Source: Bacteroidota bacterium (GTDB taxonomy: Bacteria > Bacteroidota > Bacteroidia > Chitinophagales > Chitinophagaceae). Taken from it: 41,887 bases of DNA. The stretch covers positions 6,839-48,725 of the forward strand of contig JABDFS010000011.1 in NCBI GenBank assembly GCA_013286425.1, given 5' to 3'. Every line of letters starts with the position of its first letter. Position 1 is the first letter of the stretch. The notes under the pieces are model-generated. The model ran no database searches. It had not been told where the DNA came from and was given only the letters and a program-made list of their open reading frames with translations. This document shows positions 1 through 8,157 of this stretch, in pieces. Made by a program: the position numbers and the translations under genes.

Positions 1-1382
1 ATTTTGTAACGATGATCCGTTACTTTCAAAGCATGCTGCAACAAAAAAATGCATATGATGTTGCAGTACAAGTTGGCAACAATTACAATTTTTTCTATTG
101 ATGTTTTGCCAATGCCGCGCACCGGGTAATTAATAATGCGGCGCAATGCTTCTTCATCTCTTGTGTTCACAATTACACGTAAATACCCAAGAAAATCTTT
201 TATTTCTTTTCGCTGATAAAAACTGATACCGCCATAAATTCTATAATTAATTCCCATACGGCGAAGGCTTTCTTCATACGCACGGCTTTGTGCATTTGTT
301 CTATATAAAATAGCAAAATCTTTATTGTAATAATGATTGCGCAGTTTTTGTTCCTGTATAGTATCTGCCACATACTTACCTTCTTCATTATCTGTCATCG
401 TGCGCACGAGTTTTATTTTTTCACCATGCGCATTTTCTGTCCATAATTTTTTTGGTAACTGGGCTTTGTTGTTTTTGATCACTTCATTCGCCACATTCAA
501 AATGCTTTGTGTGCTGCGATAATTCTGCTCAAGCTTTATCACTTTTACATCATCATAATCTTTTTGAAACTGTAAAATATTTTCAATGGTTGCGCCGCGA
601 AAACTGTAAATGCTTTGCGCATCATCACCCACCACACAAATATTTTCATTCACAGCCGCAAGCAATTTTGTTATCTGGTATTGAACAGGATTCGTATCCT
701 GGTATTCATCAATTAAAATGTATTTAAACTTATGCTGATACTTATGTAGTGCTTCAGGAAAATCGCGCAGCAGTTCATACATCTTAAATAAAAGATCATC
801 AAAATCCATTGCACCATTCTTGAAGCAACGCGCATTGTATGCCTTATACACCTGCGCTATTGCAGGACGATTCGCGCGCACATCTTCCTGCTGAATGTAA
901 GAATCGTTTGCATATTCATCAGGACCAACCAATGCATTTTTTGCGGAAGAAATCCTGTTATGAACAACATTCGGTTTGTATAATTTATCATCAAGGTTTA
1001 ATTCATTCACTACCGTTTTTATAACAGAGCGGCTGTCGTCTGTGTCATAAATAGTAAAGTTGTTTGGATACCCAATGCGATGCGCTTCTGCCCTTAAAAT
1101 TCTTGCAAACACGCTGTGGAAAGTTCCGATATATAAATTGCGCGCTTCATTGTTGCCGAGAATTTTTTGTATGCGTTCCTTCATCTCGGCAGCAGCTTTA
1201 TTGGTAAAGGTTAACGCAAGAATATTAAATGCATCAACACCGTTCGCCATTAAATGTGCAATACGCGTGGTAAGCACTTTTGTTTTGCCGCTACCTGCGC
1301 CGGCGACTATCATTAAAGGTCCGTTGATATGTGTTGCTGCTTCACGTTGAGGTTCGTTCAATCCTTTCAAATAATCCTGCAT
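1..1382 (-). CDS. uvrD: UvrD/PcrA-type superfamily 1 DNA helicase, C-terminal part cut by window edge
   Basis: ATP-driven 3'-5' DNA helicase of the UvrD/PcrA/Rep family, which acts in nucleotide excision repair, mismatch repair and replication-fork clearance. The reading frame starts at ATG 1382 (MQDYLKGLNEPQ) and stays open to base 1, giving about 460 residues of a family that is usually 700-780 long. Visible motifs in order are the Q-motif-like LNEPQREA, Walker A AGAGSGKT at residues 27-34, TFTNKAA (motif Ia), DEYQDTN (Walker B/motif II), GDDAQSIYSFRGA (motif III), QNYRS (motif IV) and ILYRTNAQSR. The last 25 residues before the edge are less typical but keep the hydrophobic pattern of the family, so I read the frame as intact. 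UvrD, PcrA and Rep cannot be told apart with certainty from this part. Confidence 0.93.
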   Translation of the reverse strand, partial: MQDYLKGLNEPQREAATHINGPLMIVAGAGSGKTKVLTTRIAHLMANGVDAFNILALTFTNKAAAEMKERIQKILGNNEARNLYIGTFHSVFARILRAEAHRIGYPNNFTIYDTDDSRSVIKTVVNELNLDDKLYKPNVVHNRISSAKNALVGPDEYANDSYIQQEDVRANRPAIAQVYKAYNARCFKNGAMDFDDLLFKMYELLRDFPEALHKYQHKFKYILIDEYQDTNPVQYQITKLLAAVNENICVVGDDAQSIYSFRGATIENILQFQKDYDDVKVIKLEQNYRSTQSILNVANEVIKNNKAQLPKKLWTENAHGEKIKLVRTMTDNEEGKYVADTIQEQKLRNHYYNKDFAILYRTNAQSRAYEESLRRMGINYRIYGGISFYQRKEIKDFLGYLRVIVNTRDEEALRRIINYPVRGIGKTSIEKIVIVANLYCNIICIFLLQHALKVTDHRYK

Positions 1383-1485
1383 GGACGCAAGTTAGCCTCC
1401 ATCTCTAAAAGGGGAGAAAAAAATTGTTGACAAATGACATAAAATCGGAGAAGCGTAATGATATGCAGCACAAGTGTTGCGAGGT

Positions 1486-1501
1486 CCCGAAAAAATTCGG
1501 G
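1486..1501. repeat. Short perfect inverted repeat between helicase and sugar transporter genes
   Basis: CCCGAA / TTCGGG arms of 6 bp around a 4-nt A tract, lying 38 bp downstream of the transporter stop codon. It could be a weak hairpin at the end of the transporter transcript, but no U tract follows the stem, so a terminator role is doubtful. Confidence 0.35.
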
Positions 1502-1539
1502 GTGATGCCATGAAATACGAATGCCGGTAACCAAAAAAT

Positions 1540-2838
1540 TTACTTCACTCTCTTACCAATTTTATTCCCGGCAACAGCATAATAAAAAATATAGAGATAA
1601 CAAGGAATCATTATCCAGAACGCCTGTTGTAATCCAACATACTCACCCAATATTGCCCAGACTTTCGGCAGAATGGCGCCACCGGCAATACCAACGATCA
1701 GCAAAGCAGAACCTGTTTTAATATATTTTCCAAGGCCATCAATTGCGAGGGGCCACAATGCAGGCCAGACAGGTGCATTGGCGAAACCAAGTAAAGCAAT
1801 GAACATAATAGATGTATAGCCTGAAGTGAAAATTGCACCCAGCGAAAAAATAACACCGAGTATCGCTGCAACGCGCAAAGCTTTTTCCTGGCTTACATAT
1901 TTTGGAATTAATGCAATGCCCAATAAATAAGATGCAAGCATTGCGATCATAGTATAAGTAGTGAAATGTTTTGCAATGTCTAAGGGAATATTTATTTCTT
2001 TTCCATAGACCTGTATAATATCGCCGGCCATAACTTCAACGCCAACATATAAAAACAAAGCAACAAAGCCTAGCAGCAAATAGGTATATGAAAAAAAGTT
2101 TCGCTGTTTGCCTGCGGCAACATTATTGATTTCATCTTCTGTTTGAATATCCGGCAAAGAGGAAAGCCGTATCATAATTGCCAGTACCACTAACACAATA
2201 GCAAGAATACTATACGGCATAATAACCTGGGATGCCAATGCATCAAGCTTTGCAGCTTTATCTGCTGCGCTTAATGTTTTAAGACTTGCTTCAAAACCAT
2301 TCATGTCCTTTAATAAAATAGCACCCATTATTAATGGTGCGATTGCACCGGCTGTTTTATTACAAACGCCCATAATGCTCATGCGCTTTGCGGCACTTTC
2401 AATCGGGCCAAGAATAGTGATGTAAGGGTTGGATGCTGTTTGCAATAATGCGAGGCCGATACCAATTACAAATAATCCTGTAAGGAATAACCCAAATGTG
2501 CGTTGATGTGCTGCAGGAATAAAAATTAATGCACCAATTGCCATTACCAATAAGCCATACATCATCCCGTTTTTAAAACCTACTTTATTGATCACCCATG
2601 ATGAAGGAAAAGCCATCACAGCATAAGAAATATAAAATGCAAATGTTACCCAAACAGCCTGCGATGTATTCAGTTCACATGCAATCTGCAGGTATGGAAT
2701 TAATGTGCTGTTCACCCATGTTACAAAACCGAAAATGAAAAACAATGTGCCGATAATAAAAATTGATTTTGATGTACCCGGCTTTGTTATAATAGGATTT
2801 AATTTTACTAATGACGTATTTTCTTTTGTTTCCGGCAT
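1540..2838 (-). CDS. Sugar MFS transporter, fucose:H+ symporter (FHS) family, FucP/NagP/GluP-like
   Basis: Inner-membrane sugar:proton symporter. The 432-residue protein has about 12 hydrophobic segments. After a short polar N-terminus the first segment reads IFIIGTLFFIFGFVTW, followed by NSTLIPYLQ, a signature of the fucose/glucose/galactose/GlcNAc porter group common in Bacteroidota. A second diagnostic stretch is the loop with QTASNPYITILGP. Length is normal for the family and no residue block is missing. The start ATG at 2838 is the only plausible one before TM1. The gene is divergent from the secreted GH43 glycosidase, which suggests uptake of a released sugar. The exact substrate (fucose, glucose/galactose or N-acetylglucosamine) cannot be decided from sequence. 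Confidence 0.88.
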   Translation of the reverse strand: MPETKENTSLVKLNPIITKPGTSKSIFIIGTLFFIFGFVTWVNSTLIPYLQIACELNTSQAVWVTFAFYISYAVMAFPSSWVINKVGFKNGMMYGLLVMAIGALIFIPAAHQRTFGLFLTGLFVIGIGLALLQTASNPYITILGPIESAAKRMSIMGVCNKTAGAIAPLIMGAILLKDMNGFEASLKTLSAADKAAKLDALASQVIMPYSILAIVLVVLAIMIRLSSLPDIQTEDEINNVAAGKQRNFFSYTYLLLGFVALFLYVGVEVMAGDIIQVYGKEINIPLDIAKHFTTYTMIAMLASYLLGIALIPKYVSQEKALRVAAILGVIFSLGAIFTSGYTSIMFIALLGFANAPVWPALWPLAIDGLGKYIKTGSALLIVGIAGGAILPKVWAILGEYVGLQQAFWIMIPCYLYIFYYAVAGNKIGKRVK

Positions 2839-2867
2839 ATTGACTTTGGTTTCTTACAATTTGATTA

Positions 2868-2900
2868 TTGCGTGTCACAAATAAAGGATAAATATTTTTG
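2868..2900 (+). promoter_or_regulatory. Bacteroidota-type promoter for the GH43 gene
   Basis: TATTTTTG at 2893-2900 fits the Bacteroidota -7 consensus TAnnTTTG, with TTG at 2868-2870 as a possible -33 element (spacing 22, slightly long). The predicted transcript starts near 2907, about 30 nt before ATG 2937. This argues against the upstream in-frame TTG at 2898, which lies inside the promoter box. Confidence 0.5.
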
Positions 2901-2936
2901 TATCACGATTATGTTTCTAAATTTAAACTGATTGTA

Positions 2937-4694
2937 ATGCTAATAAGAAAACAAACGATTGCATTTTTTATTGTGATGATATTTTTTTGTTTCCCACAAT
3001 TGTATGCGCAACAAAAAACCTATTGCAATCCCATCAACATAGATTATGGTTTTACGCCTATTCCAAATTTTTCTGAACAAGGAAGGCATCGCGCAACGGC
3101 AGATCCTGTGATTGTTTTGTATAAGGATAAATATTTTTTGTTCTCTACCAATCAATGGGGTTATTGGTGGAGCGATGATATGTTGCGCTGGAAATTTATT
3201 CCGCGCAAATTTTTAAAGCCTGGTGCCAATGTGTATGATGAATTGTGTGCGCCTGCTGTTGCAGTGCTGCATGATACAATGATCGTAATTGGTTCGACTT
3301 ATACACAAGCGTTTCCGTTATGGATGAGCACCAATCCAACAGTTGATGACTGGAAATATGCAACAGATTCTTTTAAAGTGGGCGCATGGGACCCCGGGTT
3401 TTTAGCAGACGATGATGGCAAATTGTATATCTATTTTGGTTCAAGCAATACATATCCAACTATGGGACAGGAAATAGACAGAAAAACATTTCAGCCGATT
3501 GGTGTACGTGATTCTTTGTTGCATTTGAACGATACGATCCACGGCTGGGAACGCTTTGGCGAATATCACGACAATACATTTCTCAAACCATTTATTGAAG
3601 GCAGCTGGATGACGAAGTACCACAACAAATACTATTTGCAATACGGTGCACCTGGCACAGAGTTCAGCGGTTATGGTGATGGTGTTTATACAAGTGATAA
3701 CCCGCTTGGACCATTCACTTATCAATCACACAATCCATTTTCATATAAGCCCGGTGGCTTTGCAACAGGCGCAGGCCACGGGGCAACATACCAGGATGTA
3801 TATGGCAACTGGTGGCATGTAAGCACGATGATCATCAACATAAAAAATAATTTTGAGCGCCGCATTGGTATATGGCCTGCCGGCTTTGATAAAGATGATA
3901 TTTTGTATTGCAATACTGCATTTGGTGATTATCCAACTTATCTGCCATCACATAAAGACGAAGATCATATCAAAGGAAATTTTACGCGATGGATGTTGCT
4001 GAATTATAACAAGCCCGTTATGGTTTCTTCAACATATGGCAATTATGAACCGAACAATGCAGTGGATGAAAGCATCAAAACATATTGGTGTGCAAAAACA
4101 GCAAACAAAGGTGAATGGATTCAATCTGATTTAGGAAATGTTGATACTGTAAAAGCTATCCAGATTAATTATGCCGACCAGGATGCAGATATTCTCGGTA
4201 AGTCAACAACTATTTATCATCAGTATAAATTGTATTCATCATTAGATGGAAAAACATGGAAGGTACTGGTTGATAAAAGCAGTAACAAAACAGATGTACC
4301 GCATGATTATGTTGAATTTCCTGACCCAACATTAGCACGTTATATCAAGCTTGAAAACATTCATATGGCCGATGGAAAATTTGCCATCAGCGGTTTGCGT
4401 GTATTTGGAAATAGTAATGATACAAAGCCTGACACTGTAAAACATTTTGTTGTATTGCGCGGCGATACCGAACGCAGAAATGCATGGCTGAAATGGCAAC
4501 AAAGTAATGATGCGTATGCTTATGTTATTTACACAGGTATTGCACCCGATAAATTATATACAAGCATTATGGTGTATAATGTGAATGAATATTATTTCAG
4601 CGCGATGGACAGAGATCAACCTTACTACTTTCAAATAGAAGCGATTAATGAAAATGGTGAAAGCGCAAGAACAAGTGTAATTAAGGCTGAATAG
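2937..4694 (+). CDS. Secreted glycoside hydrolase family 43 protein with F5/8-type C and fibronectin III-like domains
   Basis: Exported glycosidase of the GH43 five-bladed beta-propeller family (arabinofuranosidase, xylosidase or galactosidase activities are typical). A signal peptide occupies residues 1-24 (hydrophobic core AFFIVMIFFCF, cleavage after YA). The catalytic triad is visible: base Asp56 in ATADPVIV, the pKa-modulating Asp in WDPGFLADDDGKLYIYFG (near residue 150) and the acid Glu in FIEGSWM (near 218). From about residue 365 a discoidin/F5-8C module follows (SSTYGNYEPNNAVD, TYWCAK, GEWIQSDLG), then a fibronectin III-like end (about 510-585). I chose ATG 2937 over TTG 2898 because it begins the signal peptide and sits downstream of the promoter box. 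Substrate specificity is not deducible. Confidence 0.9.
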   Translation: MLIRKQTIAFFIVMIFFCFPQLYAQQKTYCNPINIDYGFTPIPNFSEQGRHRATADPVIVLYKDKYFLFSTNQWGYWWSDDMLRWKFIPRKFLKPGANVYDELCAPAVAVLHDTMIVIGSTYTQAFPLWMSTNPTVDDWKYATDSFKVGAWDPGFLADDDGKLYIYFGSSNTYPTMGQEIDRKTFQPIGVRDSLLHLNDTIHGWERFGEYHDNTFLKPFIEGSWMTKYHNKYYLQYGAPGTEFSGYGDGVYTSDNPLGPFTYQSHNPFSYKPGGFATGAGHGATYQDVYGNWWHVSTMIINIKNNFERRIGIWPAGFDKDDILYCNTAFGDYPTYLPSHKDEDHIKGNFTRWMLLNYNKPVMVSSTYGNYEPNNAVDESIKTYWCAKTANKGEWIQSDLGNVDTVKAIQINYADQDADILGKSTTIYHQYKLYSSLDGKTWKVLVDKSSNKTDVPHDYVEFPDPTLARYIKLENIHMADGKFAISGLRVFGNSNDTKPDTVKHFVVLRGDTERRNAWLKWQQSNDAYAYVIYTGIAPDKLYTSIMVYNVNEYYFSAMDRDQPYYFQIEAINENGESARTSVIKAE

Positions 4695-4752
4695 ATAATT
4701 GAAATTCTGCAATTACAAACATCATGATTTAAAAAGGCAATCATGCCGGGAA

Positions 4753-4780
4753 CTTGTAAACTTCATATAAAATTTACAAG
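4753..4780. repeat. 8-bp perfect inverted repeat upstream of the lipoprotein gene
   Basis: CTTGTAAA at 4753-4760 and TTTACAAG at 4773-4780 around a 12-nt centre. It lies between the GH43 stop and a possible TAAATTTG promoter box at 4800-4807. It may be an operator or a weak transcript-end hairpin; no T tract follows, so I favour neither strongly. Confidence 0.35.
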
Positions 4781-4822
4781 GCAAGTCTTTATGCTGTATT
4801 AAATTTGAAAAAACAATTATCT

Positions 4823-5575
4823 ATGAAAAAGATCAATCTTACCTGCACCTTACTGGTGCTTCTTCTTGGTATTTACAGTTGCAAAAAAGAATCAATCGAA
4901 ACATCATCTCTTTCATCAAAAAATACTTCAAATGCTGTTGTTGACGATACAGTTTGCAGAAGTGACTGGTATGGAATATTTAATCAAAATACACCGGACA
5001 GAACAATTTACACAACAGCGCACAAAATTATTTTTGACGGCTATGCACACGTGAAGGTGCCGGTAGGATTTGCACGCAGTGCATACGAAACAGAGATCGA
5101 TCTTACTACACCTGATTGTGCAGCGGTTGATGGAGACAGTGTACAAATGAGCGTTAATGTTATGAACCCGACCGACAGTGCAAACTCGCAATATACTGCC
5201 AGTGTTTATCTATATATGTTTGGCAGCGAAGATTCTGCATATGTTCAATTCAATGGTTATTACAGCAAGAATACAAAGCTCGGTGTTGGAAGGTATAAAG
5301 AGTTAGATATTCCAGGCCTGTATCATTTATTCAGCTCATACGAAGTTGTATCGCTTGTTGCAAAAGATCATATCATTTCTGTTTACAGAGGTGAAAAGCT
5401 GATAACACAGGTTGATTATACAGGAACAAATATCGGCCAATTAAAACGTATTGCTGTTGGTTTCAGAGGTTCGGGTTATGTTGATTATGTGAAGTTGTAC
5501 AACAGTACTACGGGCGCAATGATCATGAAGGAAGATTTCAATATCCCTCATAAATCTACTGATACCTGGTATTGA
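4823..5575 (+). CDS. Lipoprotein of unknown function, possible ConA/LamG-like beta-sandwich
   Basis: Not recognised as a named family. A lipoprotein signal peptide is clear: MKKINLTCTLLVLLLGIYSC with lipobox I-Y-S-C (Cys20) followed by KKES. The 250-residue product is beta-rich and ends with VDYVKLYNSTTGAMIMKEDF, which resembles the closing strands of concanavalin A-like (LamG/DUF1080-type) sugar-binding folds; this is inference from pattern only. ATG 4823 is chosen over the in-frame TTG at 4805 because TTG overlaps a promoter-like box and would put six extra residues before the signal peptide. It follows the GH43 gene by 128 bp in the same direction and may act on the same polysaccharide at the cell surface. 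Confidence 0.75.
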   Translation: MKKINLTCTLLVLLLGIYSCKKESIETSSLSSKNTSNAVVDDTVCRSDWYGIFNQNTPDRTIYTTAHKIIFDGYAHVKVPVGFARSAYETEIDLTTPDCAAVDGDSVQMSVNVMNPTDSANSQYTASVYLYMFGSEDSAYVQFNGYYSKNTKLGVGRYKELDIPGLYHLFSSYEVVSLVAKDHIISVYRGEKLITQVDYTGTNIGQLKRIAVGFRGSGYVDYVKLYNSTTGAMIMKEDFNIPHKSTDTWY

Positions 5576-5595
5576 TGCTATTGTTTGATCAAATG

Positions 5596-5627
5596 AAAAA
5601 CCTCTGTTCAACAAAGCAGAGGTTTTT
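5596..5627. terminator. Bidirectional rho-independent terminator between convergent genes
   Basis: Perfect 11-bp stem: AAAAACCTCTG at 5596-5606 and CAGAGGTTTTT at 5617-5627, with a 10-nt loop and A/T tracts on both flanks. It serves the lipoprotein gene on the + strand and overlaps the stop codon of the P-loop gene on the - strand. Confidence 0.85.
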
Positions 5628-6117
5628 ATTTATTAATAATATCAAACACTTCTTTTGGTGAAAGCGTTCCATCAATAAAAGGTATGTTTCTTTTTATTGA
5701 TTCCTGTTCAAGCCAATCTCCCCAGGTGATCATTTCGCCTGCGCCAAAATCCATTAAAGAATTTTTTCTTGAGTTGAGTAGCCTTTCTTTTTGAATTTGT
5801 GTATCCTCTTTTAAAAAGAATACTTTATCAAACAAATCAAATATCTTGAATGTATTCCCTGAGCCGCCAAAAAGGTATACATCATTAAACTGTGCTAAGA
5901 AATTTTCAAGAAATTGTTTATCCCACAGAAATGAATAATGATTAGTGAGTGCTTCATGTGCTGATGTTGGCGTTGGTATTTTTTCTCCATGCTGATTATA
6001 CCATGCTGATAAGCCTTCAACAACATCTGCATCATAAGCATTGATGCCTGATTGCTGCAATGCCTTTACAATATATGTTTTGCCTACACCTGACGGACCG
6101 AAAACTAAAACCTTCAT
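5626..6117 (-). CDS. Small P-loop NTPase / kinase-like protein
   Basis: A 163-residue P-loop protein of the adenylate-kinase/shikimate-kinase-like fold. Walker A GPSGVGKT is at residues 7-14, directly after the first beta strand (MKVLVF). Further marks of the fold are an acidic DAD segment near residue 30, the strand NDVYLFGGSG and the basic stretch QIQKERLLNSRKN, which could be a lid. The true substrate is unknown. It begins 43 bp downstream of the acyl-CoA ligase stop codon on the same strand and is probably co-transcribed with it. Its stop codon overlaps the bidirectional terminator. Confidence 0.75.
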   Translation of the reverse strand: MKVLVFGPSGVGKTYIVKALQQSGINAYDADVVEGLSAWYNQHGEKIPTPTSAHEALTNHYSFLWDKQFLENFLAQFNDVYLFGGSGNTFKIFDLFDKVFFLKEDTQIQKERLLNSRKNSLMDFGAGEMITWGDWLEQESIKRNIPFIDGTLSPKEVFDIINK

Positions 6118-6160
6118 GTTTGAAATTATGCTTCCTTAATTCCAGAATTAATTAACAAGT

Positions 6161-7948
6161 CTAAACATCGTAAATACGATCTATAACATTTTTGAATTTC
6201 TCTAATACTACCTTTCTTTTCAGGCTCATTTTGGGTGTCATTTCACCAGTATCAAGGCTCCATTCTGCAGGTAGCAATTCAAACTTTTTAATTTGTTCAA
6301 CGTGGTTAAACTGCTGGTTGATCTCATCGACTACTGCAGTATATTTTTTTATCACTTCGGCATTCTTAACCGCATCTTCATTAGTAGTGAAAGGAATATT
6401 ATGCAGCTGCATCCATGTTTTAAGGTAAGTAAATGAAGGGACAATCAATGCGCTTACAAATTTTTTGCCTTCGCCTATAACCATTATCTGCTCAATAAAA
6501 GGACTGCCTTTGAAAATATTTTCCAAAGCCTGCGGCGCTACGTATTTACCACCGCTGGTTTTGAATATCTCTTTTTTCCTGTCGGTGATTTTTAGAAATT
6601 TACCTTCTACAAATTCACCGATATCGCCTGTATGCAGCCATCCGTCAGTTATGGTTTCAGCAGTAAGATCGGGGCGTTTATAATAACCTTTCATTACGGT
6701 TAAGCCTTTAACACAGATCTCCCCGTCTTCTTCAAGCTTCACTTCAATGCCTTCTATTACCGGGCCAACAGTTCCTATTACCAGTCCGTCCGGTGTAAAC
6801 CTGTTCACTGCAATCACCGGGCTGTTCTCTGTAGGGCCATATCCTTCATACACCGGTATTTTAGCGGCATTAAAAATGCGCAGCAACTTTACCTGGCAGG
6901 CCGCGCCGCCTGTAATAATAAATTTGATATTACCACCCAACGCTTCTCTCCACTTACTTAAAACAAGTTTGTTTGCAATTGCCAGTTTCATTTTATAGAT
7001 GGAAGAATTGGCTTCAGGTGTTGCATATTTCTCAGCAAGCTTTACGCTCCAGAAAAATAAAGATTTTTTAATGCCTGTAAGCTGGCTGCCTGTGGTCATT
7101 ATGCGCTCAAAGACTTTTTCCAATAAACGGGGTACCGTTGTAAAACCATCGGGTTTTATTTCTTTTAGATTAGCGCCAATGGTATCAAGACTTTCCGCAT
7201 AAAATATTCCAATGCCACTGAACAGGTAAATGTATGTAACGGCTTTTTCAAAAATGTGATTGAGTGGCAAAAAGCTGAGCACTTTATATTCAGGTGCATC
7301 AACAAAAGGAAAACTGATCTTGCTATACATTACGCAGGTATAAATGTTCGTATGCGTAAGCATTACACCTTTTGGCGTGCCGGTTGTTCCTGATGTATAA
7401 ATAATGGTTGCAAGATTTTCGGGAGAGATGGATCTTTTTATTTCCACCAGTTTTGCCTTTGAGGCGTCTGTTGCCAATGATAAAATGGTGTTCCATTTAT
7501 CAACGCCATCAATATCATCAAAACAAAATATTTTTTTTAGTGATGGAACACTGGGTTGAATGCTGCTGATCTTATCATACAATTCTTTGTTGCTTACAAA
7601 CATGTACTGAATACGCGCATCATTTAATATGAATTGTATTTCGTTGATACCTGTAGTTGGGTAAAGCGGAACCAGCACTGCGCCTGTTTGCTGAACAGCC
7701 AGATCAGTAAATATCCATTCAGGGCGATTATTGCTTATGATGCCTATTTTATCTGTGCCTTCATCGCTTCCGTCGTTTGCGCTGACACCCAATTCAATTA
7801 ATCCCGCACTAAAATCTTCAACTATACTTTTTACTTCTGCCGTACCATAACTTTTCCATGCTCCTTTCTCTTTTGCATTCAACATATCCGGTTTAGGAAA
7901 ATGCGCCAACTGGTGATCTATACAATCGAACAAACGTTTTATATCCAT
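6161..7948 (-). CDS. Long-chain fatty-acid--CoA ligase (AMP-forming)
   Basis: Activates long-chain fatty acids to acyl-CoA through an acyl-adenylate, for beta-oxidation or lipid synthesis. The 595-residue protein has the ANL superfamily signature IIYTSGTTGTPKGVMLTH (P-loop-like, about residues 183-200), YEGYGPTENSPV (adenine-binding motif), GWLHTGDIGEF and ITDRKKEIFKTSGGKYV (hinge and C-terminal Lys region). It belongs to the FadD15/ACSL-like subgroup common in Bacteroidota and Actinobacteria. ATG 7948 is preferred to the in-frame TTG at 7954, two codons upstream. The gene is divergent from the RND efflux operon, and the 209-bp gap between them holds a strong palindrome. Confidence 0.93.
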   Translation of the reverse strand: MDIKRLFDCIDHQLAHFPKPDMLNAKEKGAWKSYGTAEVKSIVEDFSAGLIELGVSANDGSDEGTDKIGIISNNRPEWIFTDLAVQQTGAVLVPLYPTTGINEIQFILNDARIQYMFVSNKELYDKISSIQPSVPSLKKIFCFDDIDGVDKWNTILSLATDASKAKLVEIKRSISPENLATIIYTSGTTGTPKGVMLTHTNIYTCVMYSKISFPFVDAPEYKVLSFLPLNHIFEKAVTYIYLFSGIGIFYAESLDTIGANLKEIKPDGFTTVPRLLEKVFERIMTTGSQLTGIKKSLFFWSVKLAEKYATPEANSSIYKMKLAIANKLVLSKWREALGGNIKFIITGGAACQVKLLRIFNAAKIPVYEGYGPTENSPVIAVNRFTPDGLVIGTVGPVIEGIEVKLEEDGEICVKGLTVMKGYYKRPDLTAETITDGWLHTGDIGEFVEGKFLKITDRKKEIFKTSGGKYVAPQALENIFKGSPFIEQIMVIGEGKKFVSALIVPSFTYLKTWMQLHNIPFTTNEDAVKNAEVIKKYTAVVDEINQQFNHVEQIKKFELLPAEWSLDTGEMTPKMSLKRKVVLEKFKNVIDRIYDV

Positions 7949-8058
7949 TATCAATCGTTAAAAAATAAAAATACAACTTTTGAAAATTGGTCAACTAAGT
8001 TTACGGTTTCATCAACGTTATATTGTTGTTCCTCTCATTTAATATAACCACTCTTAAA

Positions 8059-8080
8059 AAATTAAACACTTGTTTAATTT
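8059..8080. promoter_or_regulatory. Perfect 10-bp inverted repeat, candidate TetR-type operator upstream of the efflux operon
   Basis: Left arm AAATTAAACA (8059-8068), 2-nt centre CT, right arm TGTTTAATTT (8071-8080). It lies immediately upstream of a TATTTTTG box (8088-8095) of the Bacteroidota -7 type, about 80 bp before the tolC-like start. Size and symmetry fit a TetR/AcrR-family operator. No such regulator is encoded next to it. Confidence 0.55.
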
Positions 8081-8087
8081 CATTTAT

Positions 8088-8095
8088 TATTTTTG
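8088..8095 (+). promoter_or_regulatory. Promoter -7 box for the efflux operon
   Basis: TATTTTTG matches TAnnTTTG, giving a leader of about 55-60 nt before ATG 8158. No well-spaced -33 TTTG is seen; the nearest TTG at 8070-8072 sits inside the palindrome and is only 15 bp away. Confidence 0.45.
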
Positions 8096-8157
8096 CCCTT
8101 CATTCCGTTTCTTCTTATGCAATATTGTATTGAAGAAGCTTAGAATCCAAGGATTTT

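Noticed and set aside
1-80. Possible frameshift near the end of the visible UvrD frame
   Set aside because: The last 25 residues look atypical, but the frame has no stop and keeps the expected hydrophobic spacing (CIFLLQHAL); other frames soon hit stops or lose similarity.
5045-5056. CACGTG in the lipoprotein gene as a third parS site
   Set aside because: None of the five flanking bases on the left match the parS consensus; the words near 21930 and 26633 fail in the same way.
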